21,558 bases of DNA from CAYUCJ01 sp049282265. GTDB lineage: Bacteria; Desulfobacterota; DSM-4660; Desulfatiglandales; Desulfatiglandaceae. The stretch is from contig JBAPTR010000074.1 of assembly GCA_049282265.1 (NCBI GenBank), forward strand, positions 1 through 21,558, written 5' to 3'. The position numbers and the translations under genes were made by a program. The notes under the pieces were generated by a model. The model saw only the letters and a program-made list of their open reading frames with translations. It was not told where the DNA came from and ran no database searches. Below are positions 1 to 7,733 of the stretch, in pieces (the first letter of the stretch is position 1; every line of letters begins with the position of its first letter).

Positions 1-259
1 CGGGCCAGCCCACTCCCGGCCCATAGTCCGTAGCGACTCCATTCCGATGGTCAATGATCGTTCCTTGCAGTATGTAGACGATGCCTGGTCTGTCTTTATG
101 GTCGTGAATCGGGCCGAAGACGCCTCCAGGCTCGATGGTTACCATACGCATTCGAAGTTGGCGCCCTGCCATGCCCTCGATCTCAGGGCCGAGGTCAACC
201 GTTGCAAGTAACTTCGCCGTAACACCATTCGTCTCAGGTGCCACCTGTTCGCTGCTCAT
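1..259 (-). CDS. Cupin-domain protein, 3' part beyond window edge
   Basis: The first 86 codons of a leftward gene; the rest lies outside the window. It starts at ATG 259 with AGGAAAG about 7 nt upstream. The visible protein has a polar N-terminus of about 35 residues and then a cupin core: a short beta strand, a Gly-Gly turn, H-D-H, and a segment ending I-V-Y-I-L-Q-G. The family's motif 1 is G-x5-H-x-H-x3-4-E-x6-G. Here the spacing fits, but the usual metal-binding Glu position is Gly, so the metal site may be altered or the protein may be a non-enzymatic cupin. Cupins of this size bind small ligands or regulate, and no specific substrate can be named. It faces away from the molybdopterin gene, so the two are divergently transcribed. 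Confidence 0.78.
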   Translation of the reverse strand, partial: MSSEQVAPETNGVTAKLLATVDLGPEIEGMAGRQLRMRMVTIEPGGVFGPIHDHKDRPGIVYILQGTIIDHRNGVATDYGPGVGWP

Positions 260-295
260 CGTTCTTTCCTCTCTGTACTTCCAGGGCCTGACATG

Positions 296-325
296 ATATT
301 AGCCAACACGCTCTCTGCACTCCAA
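296..325 (-). promoter_or_regulatory. Weak sigma70-like promoter candidate for the cupin gene
   Basis: On the minus strand TAATAT (296-301) matches the -10 consensus at four of six positions. It lies 18 nt from TTGGAG (320-325), a poor -35. It sits about 37 nt upstream of the cupin ATG, which is a sensible place, but the match is weak. Confidence 0.25.
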
Positions 326-447
326 GAATATTGCGGAGCGAAAAGCATCAGATAGAGCCATTGAGAAACAAAGAGTTGCCGTCCGCCTCTGTCTGCTATC
401 ATAAGTGGCAACCACAGATAGTAGTCTGCACGCTATCCCGAAAAGAC

Positions 448-492
448 AAAAGCCCAGTCCTCATTTAAGAGAAGCCGGGCCTTTTAATTTTT
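448..492. terminator. Terminator-like hairpin inside the divergent gap
   Basis: AAAAGCCC (448-455) can pair with GGGCCTTTT (477-485) with one bulged C, followed on the plus strand by a T-rich run. The loop is long (about 21 nt) with a small internal CTC/GAG stem. No gene ends into it from either side, so it may be a relic of a lost gene or block antisense transcription. Confidence 0.35.
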
Positions 493-644
493 CCCCATCT
501 CCTTCACGATCCGACCCCTTGCATTGAGGCTTATCCGGAGATTCCCAAAATCAGAGCCGAAAACACTTTAATTCTGCCGGGATGTTGTGTCAAGGGGTAA
601 AGCTGAGTCATTCCTTGACGGCCTTCAGCGGAATCGCATGCGCA

Positions 645-673
645 TTGACACCCTGCACCAAATCACCTAAGCT
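645..673 (+). promoter_or_regulatory. Weak promoter candidate for the molybdopterin oxidoreductase gene
   Basis: A perfect -35 hexamer TTGACA (645-650) is followed after 17 nt by TAAGCT (668-673), a poor -10. It lies about 110 bp upstream of the gene start. A hairpin-forming dyad at 709-729 would fall within the leader. Confidence 0.25.
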
Positions 674-708
674 CTTATGCATGCGGCGCGGCTGACACGG
701 CACCCCTC

Positions 709-729
709 AGGGAATATCCCGTTCCCTGG
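709..729. promoter_or_regulatory. Perfect inverted repeat upstream of the oxidoreductase gene
   Basis: CAGGGAA and TTCCCTG form a perfect 7-bp inverted repeat around a 7-nt spacer, ending 56 nt before the GTG start. It could be an operator or a leader hairpin. I do not recognise the sequence as a known regulator's site. Confidence 0.35.
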
Positions 730-785
730 TGCTTTGTCGGAGAAAACCATTTTGAACAGAGTTGATGAAAGGGAGATCATCGGTC

Positions 786-3023
786 GTGGACAACTGGCAA
801 AAGACATCGTGCGTGCTCTGTGCACAGAACTGCGGGCTCGAGGTGCTGGTGAAGGACAATCAGATCACCAAAGTCAGGCCTGACAGATCCAACCCCCGCA
901 GCGAGGGATATACCTGCCGCAAGGGCCTCAACATCGCTCATCACCAGCATCATGCCGATCGCCTGGATTACCCCCTGAAACGCAAGGGCAGCGGGTTCGA
1001 GCGCATCTCCTGGGAACAGGCTGTCGATGAGATTGCAGGGAAACTCCAGTCCCTCGTTGATACCCACGGTCCACGCTGCTTTGCCTACATGGGAGGCGGG
1101 GGACAGGGGTGTCATTTCGAAGCAGCCTTCGGCGTCCGCCTGCTACGTTCCATGGGCTCCTTTTATCACTACAGTGCCCTCGGCCAGGAACTCACCGGTG
1201 AATTCTGGGCATGGGGCCGGGCCACCGGCCGGCAGTACCTTTTCGGTATCCCCGACCACCACAATACCGATGTCCTCCTTGCGGTGGGCTGGAACGGGAT
1301 GATGAGCCACCAGATGCCCCAGGCCCGCCGCTTTCTGACCCGCTTTTCCAAGGATCCCGAGAAAACACTCGTGGTCATCGATCCCAGGCTCTCGGAGACC
1401 GCCAGGATCGCCGACATCCATCTCCCCATCCGGCCTGGAACGGATGCGCTCCTCACCCGTGCCATGATCGCCATCATCCTCGCGGAAGGCTGGCAGGACG
1501 GTGACTATATCGACCGTCATGTAACGGGCTTTGAGAAGATGCGCCCTCTTTTTCATCCCTTTGACGCCGAGGCCGCCGTGGACGTATGCGGCCTCGATTT
1601 TGACCAGGTCAGGCATGTTTGTTTCCTCTTGGCCACACGAAAATCAAGTATGCACCCCGACCTCGGGATCCTCATGAACCGTCACAGCACCGCGACATCC
1701 TGCCTGCAGATCATCCTCATGGGCGTCTGCGGGCGCATCGGGGTTCCCGGGGGAAACGTCATTCCCGGACATGTGGTCCCCATCGGCTCCCATTCAGACG
1801 AACGCGATCCAAAGACCTGGCGGACGGTGGTCACCGGTTATCCCGCCATTATGGGCGTTTTTCCGCCCAACGTGATGCCCGAAGAGATCCTGTCCGATCA
1901 TCCGGACCGTTTGCGCACAGTGCTTTGCTGCGGATCAAACCCCCTGCGCTCCTACGCCGATACAACGGCCTACGAGGAGGCCTTTTCCCGGCTGGATCTG
2001 CTGGTGACCTGCGAGCTGGCAATGACCGAGACAGCCAAACTCTCCCATTACATTCTGCCTGCACGATCGGGATATGAATCCTGGGACGGGGCCTTCTTCA
2101 CGTGGACCTATCCGGAAGTCTTCTTCCAGATGCGCCGGCCGGTTCTCGAACCGGAAGGCGAACGACTGGAGGTCAGCCAGATCATTGTCCGCCTGGCCGA
2201 CCGACTGGGATTGATCCCCGAGATACCCGACTGGCTTGACCAGGCTGCGAAAAAAAACCGGCTGACGTTCGGCATGGCCTTGATGAAGTATGTCCAGTCC
2301 CGGCCCGAAACCATGAAGGTCATGCCTTTTGTGCTCGCGAAGACCCTTGGAGAACAGTTGGGCTCCGCGAACCTTGCCGCCCTGTGGGGATTGCTGCAGA
2401 CGATGCGGTCCTCCGAGAAAGAAAATGCGGCCCGGGCGGGATTCCGTGCCGGACCCATCATGGGGGAAGAGATTTTTCAGACAATCCTGGATCATCCCGA
2501 GGGGCTCTGGATCGGCCGGAGTGATACTGAAAACAATCTGAAACTCCTGCGGACCGAAGACGGGCGTCTGAACGTCTGGTTCCCTGAAATGGTCGAATGG
2601 ATCGGCAGCATCGACGCCCGGTCAGAGGTGGAAGGCATCGCCGCAAAAGGTCAATGGCCTTTCATCCTCATCGCCGGCCGACACATGGACATGAATGCCA
2701 ACACGCTCATGCGGGACCCCGCCTGGAACAGGGGCCGCAGGGCTTGCACCCTGGCCATGAACCCCGCTGATGCTGAAATGCTCGGTTTTCACGACGGTCA
2801 GATGGTAAAGATCATCACCGAGGCCGGTGAAGCCGCCATTGAGCTCCAGGTGACCGGCGCCACCCGGCCGGGGCTGGTGATTGTTCCTCACGGATTCGGC
2901 CTGGAGTACCAGGGCCGGAGGTACGGCGTCAATGTCAACAGTCTGACCAAGAACACCCACAGAGACCCCTTGGCCGGCACGCCCTATCACCGATACGTTC
3001 CCTGCCGGGTCGAACCCCTTTGA
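786..3023 (+). CDS. Molybdopterin oxidoreductase, FdhA-like (DMSO reductase family)
   Basis: A 745-residue catalytic subunit of the DMSO-reductase superfamily, probably cytoplasmic: there is no Tat signal. A GTG start at 786 is preferred because AAGGGAG lies 10 nt upstream and the protein then begins just before the Fe-S domain; TTG 762 and ATG 765 lack a ribosome-binding site. An N-terminal [4Fe-4S] domain has C9, C12, C16 and C44, with K46 next to it as in formate dehydrogenases. Molybdopterin-binding domains follow, and a C-terminal molydopterin-dinucleotide-binding domain occupies about 630-745, with the segment around AGRHMDMNANT. The stretch that carries the Mo/W-ligating Cys or Sec in formate dehydrogenase (about 128-140) reads S-A-L-G-Q-E-L-T-G, with no Cys. 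A formate dehydrogenase role is therefore doubtful and the substrate is unknown. It stands alone, convergent with the TolC operon. An electron-transfer partner subunit is not adjacent. Confidence 0.9.
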   Translation: MDNWQKTSCVLCAQNCGLEVLVKDNQITKVRPDRSNPRSEGYTCRKGLNIAHHQHHADRLDYPLKRKGSGFERISWEQAVDEIAGKLQSLVDTHGPRCFAYMGGGGQGCHFEAAFGVRLLRSMGSFYHYSALGQELTGEFWAWGRATGRQYLFGIPDHHNTDVLLAVGWNGMMSHQMPQARRFLTRFSKDPEKTLVVIDPRLSETARIADIHLPIRPGTDALLTRAMIAIILAEGWQDGDYIDRHVTGFEKMRPLFHPFDAEAAVDVCGLDFDQVRHVCFLLATRKSSMHPDLGILMNRHSTATSCLQIILMGVCGRIGVPGGNVIPGHVVPIGSHSDERDPKTWRTVVTGYPAIMGVFPPNVMPEEILSDHPDRLRTVLCCGSNPLRSYADTTAYEEAFSRLDLLVTCELAMTETAKLSHYILPARSGYESWDGAFFTWTYPEVFFQMRRPVLEPEGERLEVSQIIVRLADRLGLIPEIPDWLDQAAKKNRLTFGMALMKYVQSRPETMKVMPFVLAKTLGEQLGSANLAALWGLLQTMRSSEKENAARAGFRAGPIMGEEIFQTILDHPEGLWIGRSDTENNLKLLRTEDGRLNVWFPEMVEWIGSIDARSEVEGIAAKGQWPFILIAGRHMDMNANTLMRDPAWNRGRRACTLAMNPADAEMLGFHDGQMVKIITEAGEAAIELQVTGATRPGLVIVPHGFGLEYQGRRYGVNVNSLTKNTHRDPLAGTPYHRYVPCRVEPL

Positions 3024-3154
3024 ATGTTGATTGATCCCCTACAGCTTCGAAAAGAGGGGGTATGTTCCGTTTCGGAGCAAGAATTCGTCCACGAACGTAT
3101 CGCCGTCAAGAATGCTTGTGAGGGGACATCCTAAGAATATCATCGTTTTTCTTA

Positions 3155-4495
3155 TCAGTATTCGCCGATGGCCCTCTTCAATCTTGCCTTGGCCAGGTTG
3201 TGGTTGTAGAGGGCGTCATAATAATTTGTCCTTGCCCTTGTGAGGAGGGTCTGGGCGTCCAGGACCTCGGTGGATGTGGTGGCCTGCACCTTGTAGCGCT
3301 CTTCACTGACGCGCAAGTTTTCCTCCGCCTGTTTGACCGCCCTTCGGGTAGTGGGGATGTCCTTCTGGGCCAGGTCCAGATCCAGCAGGGCATTCTTTAC
3401 GTCCAGATGGATCTGATCATCAAGTGCCTGTTTCGTTCGGACCAACTGTCGCCTCAGGCTCCTCTTTTCTCTGATGCTGGAACGTGTCTTTCCCCACTCC
3501 CAAAAGGTCCAGGAAAGCCCGACCGTGGCCTGCCATCGGCTGGCATCATGATAAGCGTCTCCTGAAACCCCAAGGGTGTCACCTTCTTTTATATAATCAT
3601 AGGTCAACCCGATCTCAGGATAGTTCTTGCTCTTGGCCAGACGAATCTGTTGATCTGTCTGGAGGATGCGCATCTCCAGGGCTTTAATTTCAGGTCGCTT
3701 TTCCGAGGCCTTCTCAAGAAAGCCTTGCGACTGAGTAATGAGGGGCTTGTAGACCAGGATATCTTCGACCTGGACAGGGGACTCTATGGGCCTGGAAAGG
3801 GCCGTATTGAAGGACGCCCGCGTCGATTGAACGACATTTTGCGCCCGGACCAGATCGTGCTGAGCATTGGCCAGTTCCACCTCAGCTTTCAGGAGTTCGT
3901 TGATGGGTATCATCCCCACGTCATAGAAATTCTGAGCCACTTTGACGTGTTCTTTCAGGGCCTCCTCAGCCCTCTTGGCCACGTCCAGGGCCTTGTCCGC
4001 CTTCAGGATACCAAAATAGGCCTCCTTCACCTGGAGGGCCAGGTCCAGTTTCGCCTGCTCCACCTCCAGCCTGGATTGATCTATGCCAAGCTTTGCCAAC
4101 TCGTATGAACTTGTCAGGGCAAATCCGGTGAAGAGCGGCTGGGTAATGGTGCCTTTCCACTGATAGTTATCCTTGGTGCCCACCTGTACCTCGCCACCGG
4201 TAAGCGGAGGAGGAAGCGAGAGATCCGTGGTCGGCGTTTCGCTCAATCTTGTATACCCATAGGAAGTGCTCAGTTTCGGCATGAACTCGGCCCTGGCCTG
4301 TTTCTTGAGCTGAGTCGCCTGTTCCATCTTCTCGAGTTTTGCTTTGAGGGACCAGTTGTTGGACAGGGCTTCTTGAATGCTTTGCTCCAGGGTATACACC
4401 CCGCGCTTCTCCCCGCCGAAACTCCCGGCGGGCAATAGCAAAAGACAACACAAGAACACCAGCGCCGTCAGGCCCTGCGGTCTCTTGGATTTCAC
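3155..4495 (-). CDS. TolC-family outer membrane efflux protein
   Basis: A 446-residue outer-membrane channel of the TolC/OEP family, the exit duct of tripartite efflux or type I secretion systems. The GTG start at 4495 is chosen because AGGAGG sits 6 nt upstream; an upstream TTG at 4519 would include that ribosome-binding site within the gene. A signal peptide is clear (basic start, L-V-F-L-C-C-L-L-L-L core, likely cleavage near residue 28). Two homologous halves follow, each a pair of long helices rich in Ala, Gln, Glu and Lys, such as the segments around EQATQLKKQARAEF and VDVKNALLDL-like positions in the second half. The length is normal for the family. It is the last gene of the kinase / flavoredoxin / TolC operon, 20 bp after the flavoredoxin gene. 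No periplasmic adaptor or inner-membrane pump lies nearby, so its transport partner is elsewhere. Confidence 0.93.
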   Translation of the reverse strand: MKSKRPQGLTALVFLCCLLLLPAGSFGGEKRGVYTLEQSIQEALSNNWSLKAKLEKMEQATQLKKQARAEFMPKLSTSYGYTRLSETPTTDLSLPPPLTGGEVQVGTKDNYQWKGTITQPLFTGFALTSSYELAKLGIDQSRLEVEQAKLDLALQVKEAYFGILKADKALDVAKRAEEALKEHVKVAQNFYDVGMIPINELLKAEVELANAQHDLVRAQNVVQSTRASFNTALSRPIESPVQVEDILVYKPLITQSQGFLEKASEKRPEIKALEMRILQTDQQIRLAKSKNYPEIGLTYDYIKEGDTLGVSGDAYHDASRWQATVGLSWTFWEWGKTRSSIREKRSLRRQLVRTKQALDDQIHLDVKNALLDLDLAQKDIPTTRRAVKQAEENLRVSEERYKVQATTSTEVLDAQTLLTRARTNYYDALYNHNLAKARLKRAIGEY

Positions 4496-4515
4496 CTTTT
4501 TCCTCCTGTATATTT

Positions 4516-5079
4516 TCAAGACTTCAGGGCCTTTCCCATGTGAAAGGCCCGTCCGACCACCTCACCCAGTCGCCGGTATTCCTGGGTCACGGTGGTATAG
4601 GTGAGCGGGTCTATCTTGACCGGGTCGGGCTTTTCATCGGTCAGGCAATCTTCGTTCACATAGGTCTCCACGATCTCCCCCACAAACAGCACATGACTCC
4701 CGAGGTCCAGGGAGTGGATCACCTTGCACTCCAGGTTGACCGGGCATTCCCGGACGAGCGGCGCCGTCTTGAGGTCCCCGTAGAAGATGTCAAAGACTTC
4801 GGATTTGTCCCTCTTGTTGCCCGAACGGATCCCGCAGTAGTCTGTTTTTTTGGCCAGTTTTACAGAGGGTACATTGATCGAGAATGTTCCCTGCTGCTCA
4901 ATACCCTTGAAGGTGTAACGTTCCTTTCGAATCGCGACCGATACCGCAGGTGGGCTGGATGAGGCAATACCGCACCATGCGGCGGTCATGAAATTTGCCT
5001 TTTCACCTACCTTTGCACCCACCAGCACGGCCGGCATGGGGTAAAGCAGGGTCTCCGGGCCCAGTTTGACTTTTTCCAT
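4516..5079 (-). CDS. Flavoredoxin-like flavin reductase (FMN split barrel)
   Basis: A 187-residue FMN-binding split-barrel protein of the flavin reductase / flavoredoxin group. The ATG at 5079 is preferred: AAAGGAG lies 7 nt upstream, whereas the longer frame from 5118 has no such site. Family features are the N-terminal L-L-Y-P-M-P strand, the N-F-M-T-A-A-W-C-G-I-A-S segment with S-S-P-P (residues about 30-42), and the F-S-I-N-V-P-S strand, all part of the FMN pocket. Flavoredoxins of sulfate reducers are small cytoplasmic FMN electron carriers linked to sulfur-compound reduction, and the similarity here is to that type from memory of the family. It lies 35 bp downstream of the kinase gene and 20 bp upstream of tolC, so all three are probably co-transcribed. 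A plain NAD(P)H:flavin oxidoreductase role is equally possible. Confidence 0.87.
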   Translation of the reverse strand: MEKVKLGPETLLYPMPAVLVGAKVGEKANFMTAAWCGIASSSPPAVSVAIRKERYTFKGIEQQGTFSINVPSVKLAKKTDYCGIRSGNKRDKSEVFDIFYGDLKTAPLVRECPVNLECKVIHSLDLGSHVLFVGEIVETYVNEDCLTDEKPDPVKIDPLTYTTVTQEYRRLGEVVGRAFHMGKALKS

Positions 5080-5114
5080 CTCCTTACTCCTTTCTCCAAC
5101 AATACAGGCAATGG

Positions 5115-7484
5115 TCAATGATCCAGCACCTTGCGAATCACCTTGAGCACCTCCCTGATTTCGTAGGGTTTCCTAATGAAACCCCTGGCCCCGGCATCCA
5201 GGGCTTCCTTTGTCCTTCCGTTGACGGAATAACCGCTGGCAATGACCACCTTTAACCCTGGATCCATCTCGAGAAGCGCTTCAAGGCTCTGTTTCCCTCC
5301 CATCCCCGGCATAACAAGGTCCAGGATGACAAGCGCAATGACTTCGCGCTTTTCTTTCCATGTTTCAATCGCCGTCTCGCCGTCCGTTGCGGTGATGACC
5401 GTGTAGCCGAACCTTCTGAGGAGCTCCTTTCCCAGTTGTCTCAGGGATTCCTCATCATCAACCAGGAGGATGGTTTCATTGCCTCCCTCAAGAGCTTCCT
5501 CGCCAGGGGCTTTCTCCTCCTTTACGCCTTCGGTTTCTAAAGCGGGAAAATAGATCTTGAAGATGGTCCCTTTTTCGGGCTCGCTGTAGCACATGATGTA
5601 ACCGTCATGGTTTTTCACGATGCCATAGACCATGGCGAGTCCCAGTCCCGTCCCTTTTCCCACCTCTTTGGTGGTGAAAAACGGCTCAAAGACATGCTCC
5701 ACCGTGGTCTTGTCCATTCCCATGCCCGAATCGGAAATACTCAGGAGGACATATCTCCCCGGCCTGGCCCCCAGATGGGCACTGCAATATTCCCGGTCAA
5801 GGACCACATTTTCCGTCTCGAACAACAGCTTCCCACCCTCAGACATGGCATCTCTGGCGTTCACCCCCAGGTTCATCATGATCTGCTCTATCTGCGAGGG
5901 ATCCCCATTGATGATCCACGGGTCATCTTGGAGATGCACTTCAATGTCGATCATCCTGGGGATGGTCCTTTCCAGGAGCTGCCTCACCTGCTTGACCTCA
6001 TCGTTCAAATCAATGGGTCTCAGTTTGCTTTCCACCTTTCGGCTGAAGGTCAGGAGCTGCTGGGTCAGTTCACTGGCCCTTTGTGCTGATTTTTCTATCT
6101 GTTTCAGCTTGGAAGTTTCCGCCTCAGAGCCGTCCAGGTCCATGAGGAGCATCTGGGTATAACCCAGTATCGCCTGCAGAAGGTTGTTGAAGTCATGGGC
6201 CACCCCACCTGCAAGGGTACCCACTGCCTCCATTTTCTGGGCGTGGAAGAGCTGGGCCTCCAGTTTTTTGTTTTCTTCTTCCGCCCTCTTCCGAAAAGAA
6301 ATGTCTTCAACCATGGAAAGCACCGGAGATGCTTCCATCTCAGGATCGATGAGTGTATACCGGGCCAGGCAGTCCACGATTGACCCGTCTTTACGGACCC
6401 ACCTTGTCTCCACCTCTGCCATTTCTCTGTCCAATATAGCCTCACTTACGGTCGCCCATACCCGGCGGAAGTCTTCCTCATTAGAGTAGAGCATACGGGG
6501 GCTTTTCCCCTGCAGCTCTTCCGACCCGTACCCCAGTATTTTTGACATCGCATTGTTGTGCCACTGCATGACACGATCCTGGACAAGGCCAAGACCCATG
6601 GGCAGCGCCTGAAAAACCCTTTCCAGAGTGGCCTGGCTCTTCCTGAGGGCCTCTTCCCCCTTTTTACGTTCGGTGATGTCGAGCAGTTGGGCGATGGTCT
6701 TTTTTTCTCCGGTCTCAGTTGAAACGATGGACAGACTCGCTTCCACGCGTATTTTTGTACCGTCCTTTCGGACAAAATTGATCTCATACCGTGGCGGCAC
6801 GCTTTCTCCAGCCAGTCTCCTCCGGTACCGATCCACGGTGTAGTGCAGGCTCTCCTCGTCGAGGAACTTTCTGAAATCCGCACCGACAAGCTCCTCTGCC
6901 CCGTACCCCATCATCCTGCAAATTTCATCGTTGGCATATTCCAAATGAAAACTATCATCGATGATGACGATTCCATCGTGAGCGTTTTCCACAATGGACC
7001 GGTATCTTTCCTCGCTCTCGCGCAGGGCCTCATTGGCTCGCCTCTGTTGCGTAATGTCGAGGGCAAAACCGCCGATCAGTTTGGATCCGTCCCTGCCCTT
7101 CATGAGGATTTTCTGGGTTTGATAAATACGCTCCGCACCAGACTTCTCCAGAAGCCTCTCCTCTCTGCGCGAAGAGCCTTTCGAAAGCACCTCCCTGTCG
7201 TGCAGGATCATGGAGCGGGCGGTTTCTTCAGAAAACACATCGCCGGGGGTCTTGCCGATGAATCCCTTGCGGGTCCCGAAAGTATCCTCATAAAACCTGT
7301 TCACATACAGGTACCGGCTTTCGGCATTTTTTATGAAAACGGCAGCAGGCAGGTGCTCCATGAAAGCGGCAAAGCGCTCTTCACTGAACTGGAGGGCCTC
7401 TTCCGTTTGCAGGCAGGATGTCAGTCTCTTCTCCAGCTCCTCGCATCTCAGTTCCAGATCTTCATACGTGGGCCTTTTTGCCAT
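5115..7484 (-). CDS. Hybrid sensor histidine kinase: three PAS, HisKA, HATPase, receiver
   Basis: A 789-residue soluble hybrid kinase with no membrane segment. The second of two in-frame ATGs (7484 rather than 7490) is preferred because GAGGG is 7 nt upstream of it and only 1 nt from the first. A short coiled coil at the N-terminus is followed by three PAS domains (about 35-150, 158-275, 283-400), two with the R-K-D-G turn typical of PAS/PAC. The HisKA H-box reads G-G-V-A-H-D-F-N-N (phospho-His about 430). The N-box is around N-L-G-V-N-A-R-D-A-M (about 529), the G boxes are D-S-G-M-G-M and G-K-G-T-G-L-G-L, and the C-terminal receiver (about 670-787) has acidic D-D-E, phospho-Asp in I-L-D-L-V-M-P (about 722) and Lys in R-K-P (about 772). 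The PAS domains suggest sensing of a cytoplasmic redox or small-molecule signal. No DNA-binding regulator lies beside it. It is the first gene of the flavoredoxin-tolC operon. Confidence 0.95.
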   Translation of the reverse strand: MAKRPTYEDLELRCEELEKRLTSCLQTEEALQFSEERFAAFMEHLPAAVFIKNAESRYLYVNRFYEDTFGTRKGFIGKTPGDVFSEETARSMILHDREVLSKGSSRREERLLEKSGAERIYQTQKILMKGRDGSKLIGGFALDITQQRRANEALRESEERYRSIVENAHDGIVIIDDSFHLEYANDEICRMMGYGAEELVGADFRKFLDEESLHYTVDRYRRRLAGESVPPRYEINFVRKDGTKIRVEASLSIVSTETGEKKTIAQLLDITERKKGEEALRKSQATLERVFQALPMGLGLVQDRVMQWHNNAMSKILGYGSEELQGKSPRMLYSNEEDFRRVWATVSEAILDREMAEVETRWVRKDGSIVDCLARYTLIDPEMEASPVLSMVEDISFRKRAEEENKKLEAQLFHAQKMEAVGTLAGGVAHDFNNLLQAILGYTQMLLMDLDGSEAETSKLKQIEKSAQRASELTQQLLTFSRKVESKLRPIDLNDEVKQVRQLLERTIPRMIDIEVHLQDDPWIINGDPSQIEQIMMNLGVNARDAMSEGGKLLFETENVVLDREYCSAHLGARPGRYVLLSISDSGMGMDKTTVEHVFEPFFTTKEVGKGTGLGLAMVYGIVKNHDGYIMCYSEPEKGTIFKIYFPALETEGVKEEKAPGEEALEGGNETILLVDDEESLRQLGKELLRRFGYTVITATDGETAIETWKEKREVIALVILDLVMPGMGGKQSLEALLEMDPGLKVVIASGYSVNGRTKEALDAGARGFIRKPYEIREVLKVIRKVLDH

Positions 7485-7540
7485 TCTCATACCCTCTGGA
7501 GTTTGCCACGGCCATTTGCGGTGGGGCGGTGATGAGATAT

Positions 7541-7570
7541 CCTTGTATCATTACAAGGAGGGTTTTTCAA
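7541..7570 (-). promoter_or_regulatory. Promoter with overlapping dyad upstream of the kinase operon
   Basis: On the minus strand TTGAAA (7565-7570) and TACAAG (7542-7547) are spaced 17 nt, a fair sigma70-type promoter 57 nt upstream of the kinase ATG. The -10 lies inside a perfect inverted repeat, CCTTGTA-tcat-TACAAGG (7541-7558), the classic position for a repressor site. The rest of the 249-bp gap to the M24 gene holds a weak GGCCCT/AGGGCC hairpin near 7649-7676 and no gene. Confidence 0.45.
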
Positions 7571-7733
7571 TACTTCATTGGAAATCATCAACAGAGTCGC
7601 CTATGAAGAGCAGGGGAACGGGATGTTCCTGAAGCGGCGTCATTTTGGCCCTGAAACAGGACAGTGGAAGGGCCGAAATCCCTGAGCGAGGAGTCATGGA
7701 CGACGGAGGGAGCTAAGGAAGCGGGCCTGAGGG

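Larger units (their letters stand above)
260..785. other. Divergent intergenic region, no gene seen
   Basis: About 525 bp between the cupin and molybdopterin genes. I see no credible coding frame; the one short rightward frame around 677-883 runs into the oxidoreductase gene out of frame and has no ribosome-binding site. The region holds an imperfect hairpin at 448-485, a perfect 7-bp inverted repeat at 709-729 and weak promoter candidates for both flanking genes. Confidence 0.6.

Noticed and set aside
3024..3154. A bidirectional terminator between the convergent oxidoreductase and tolC genes
   Set aside because: CCCCT/AGGGG near 3036-3059 can pair weakly, but the loop is long and no T-run adjoins on either strand.
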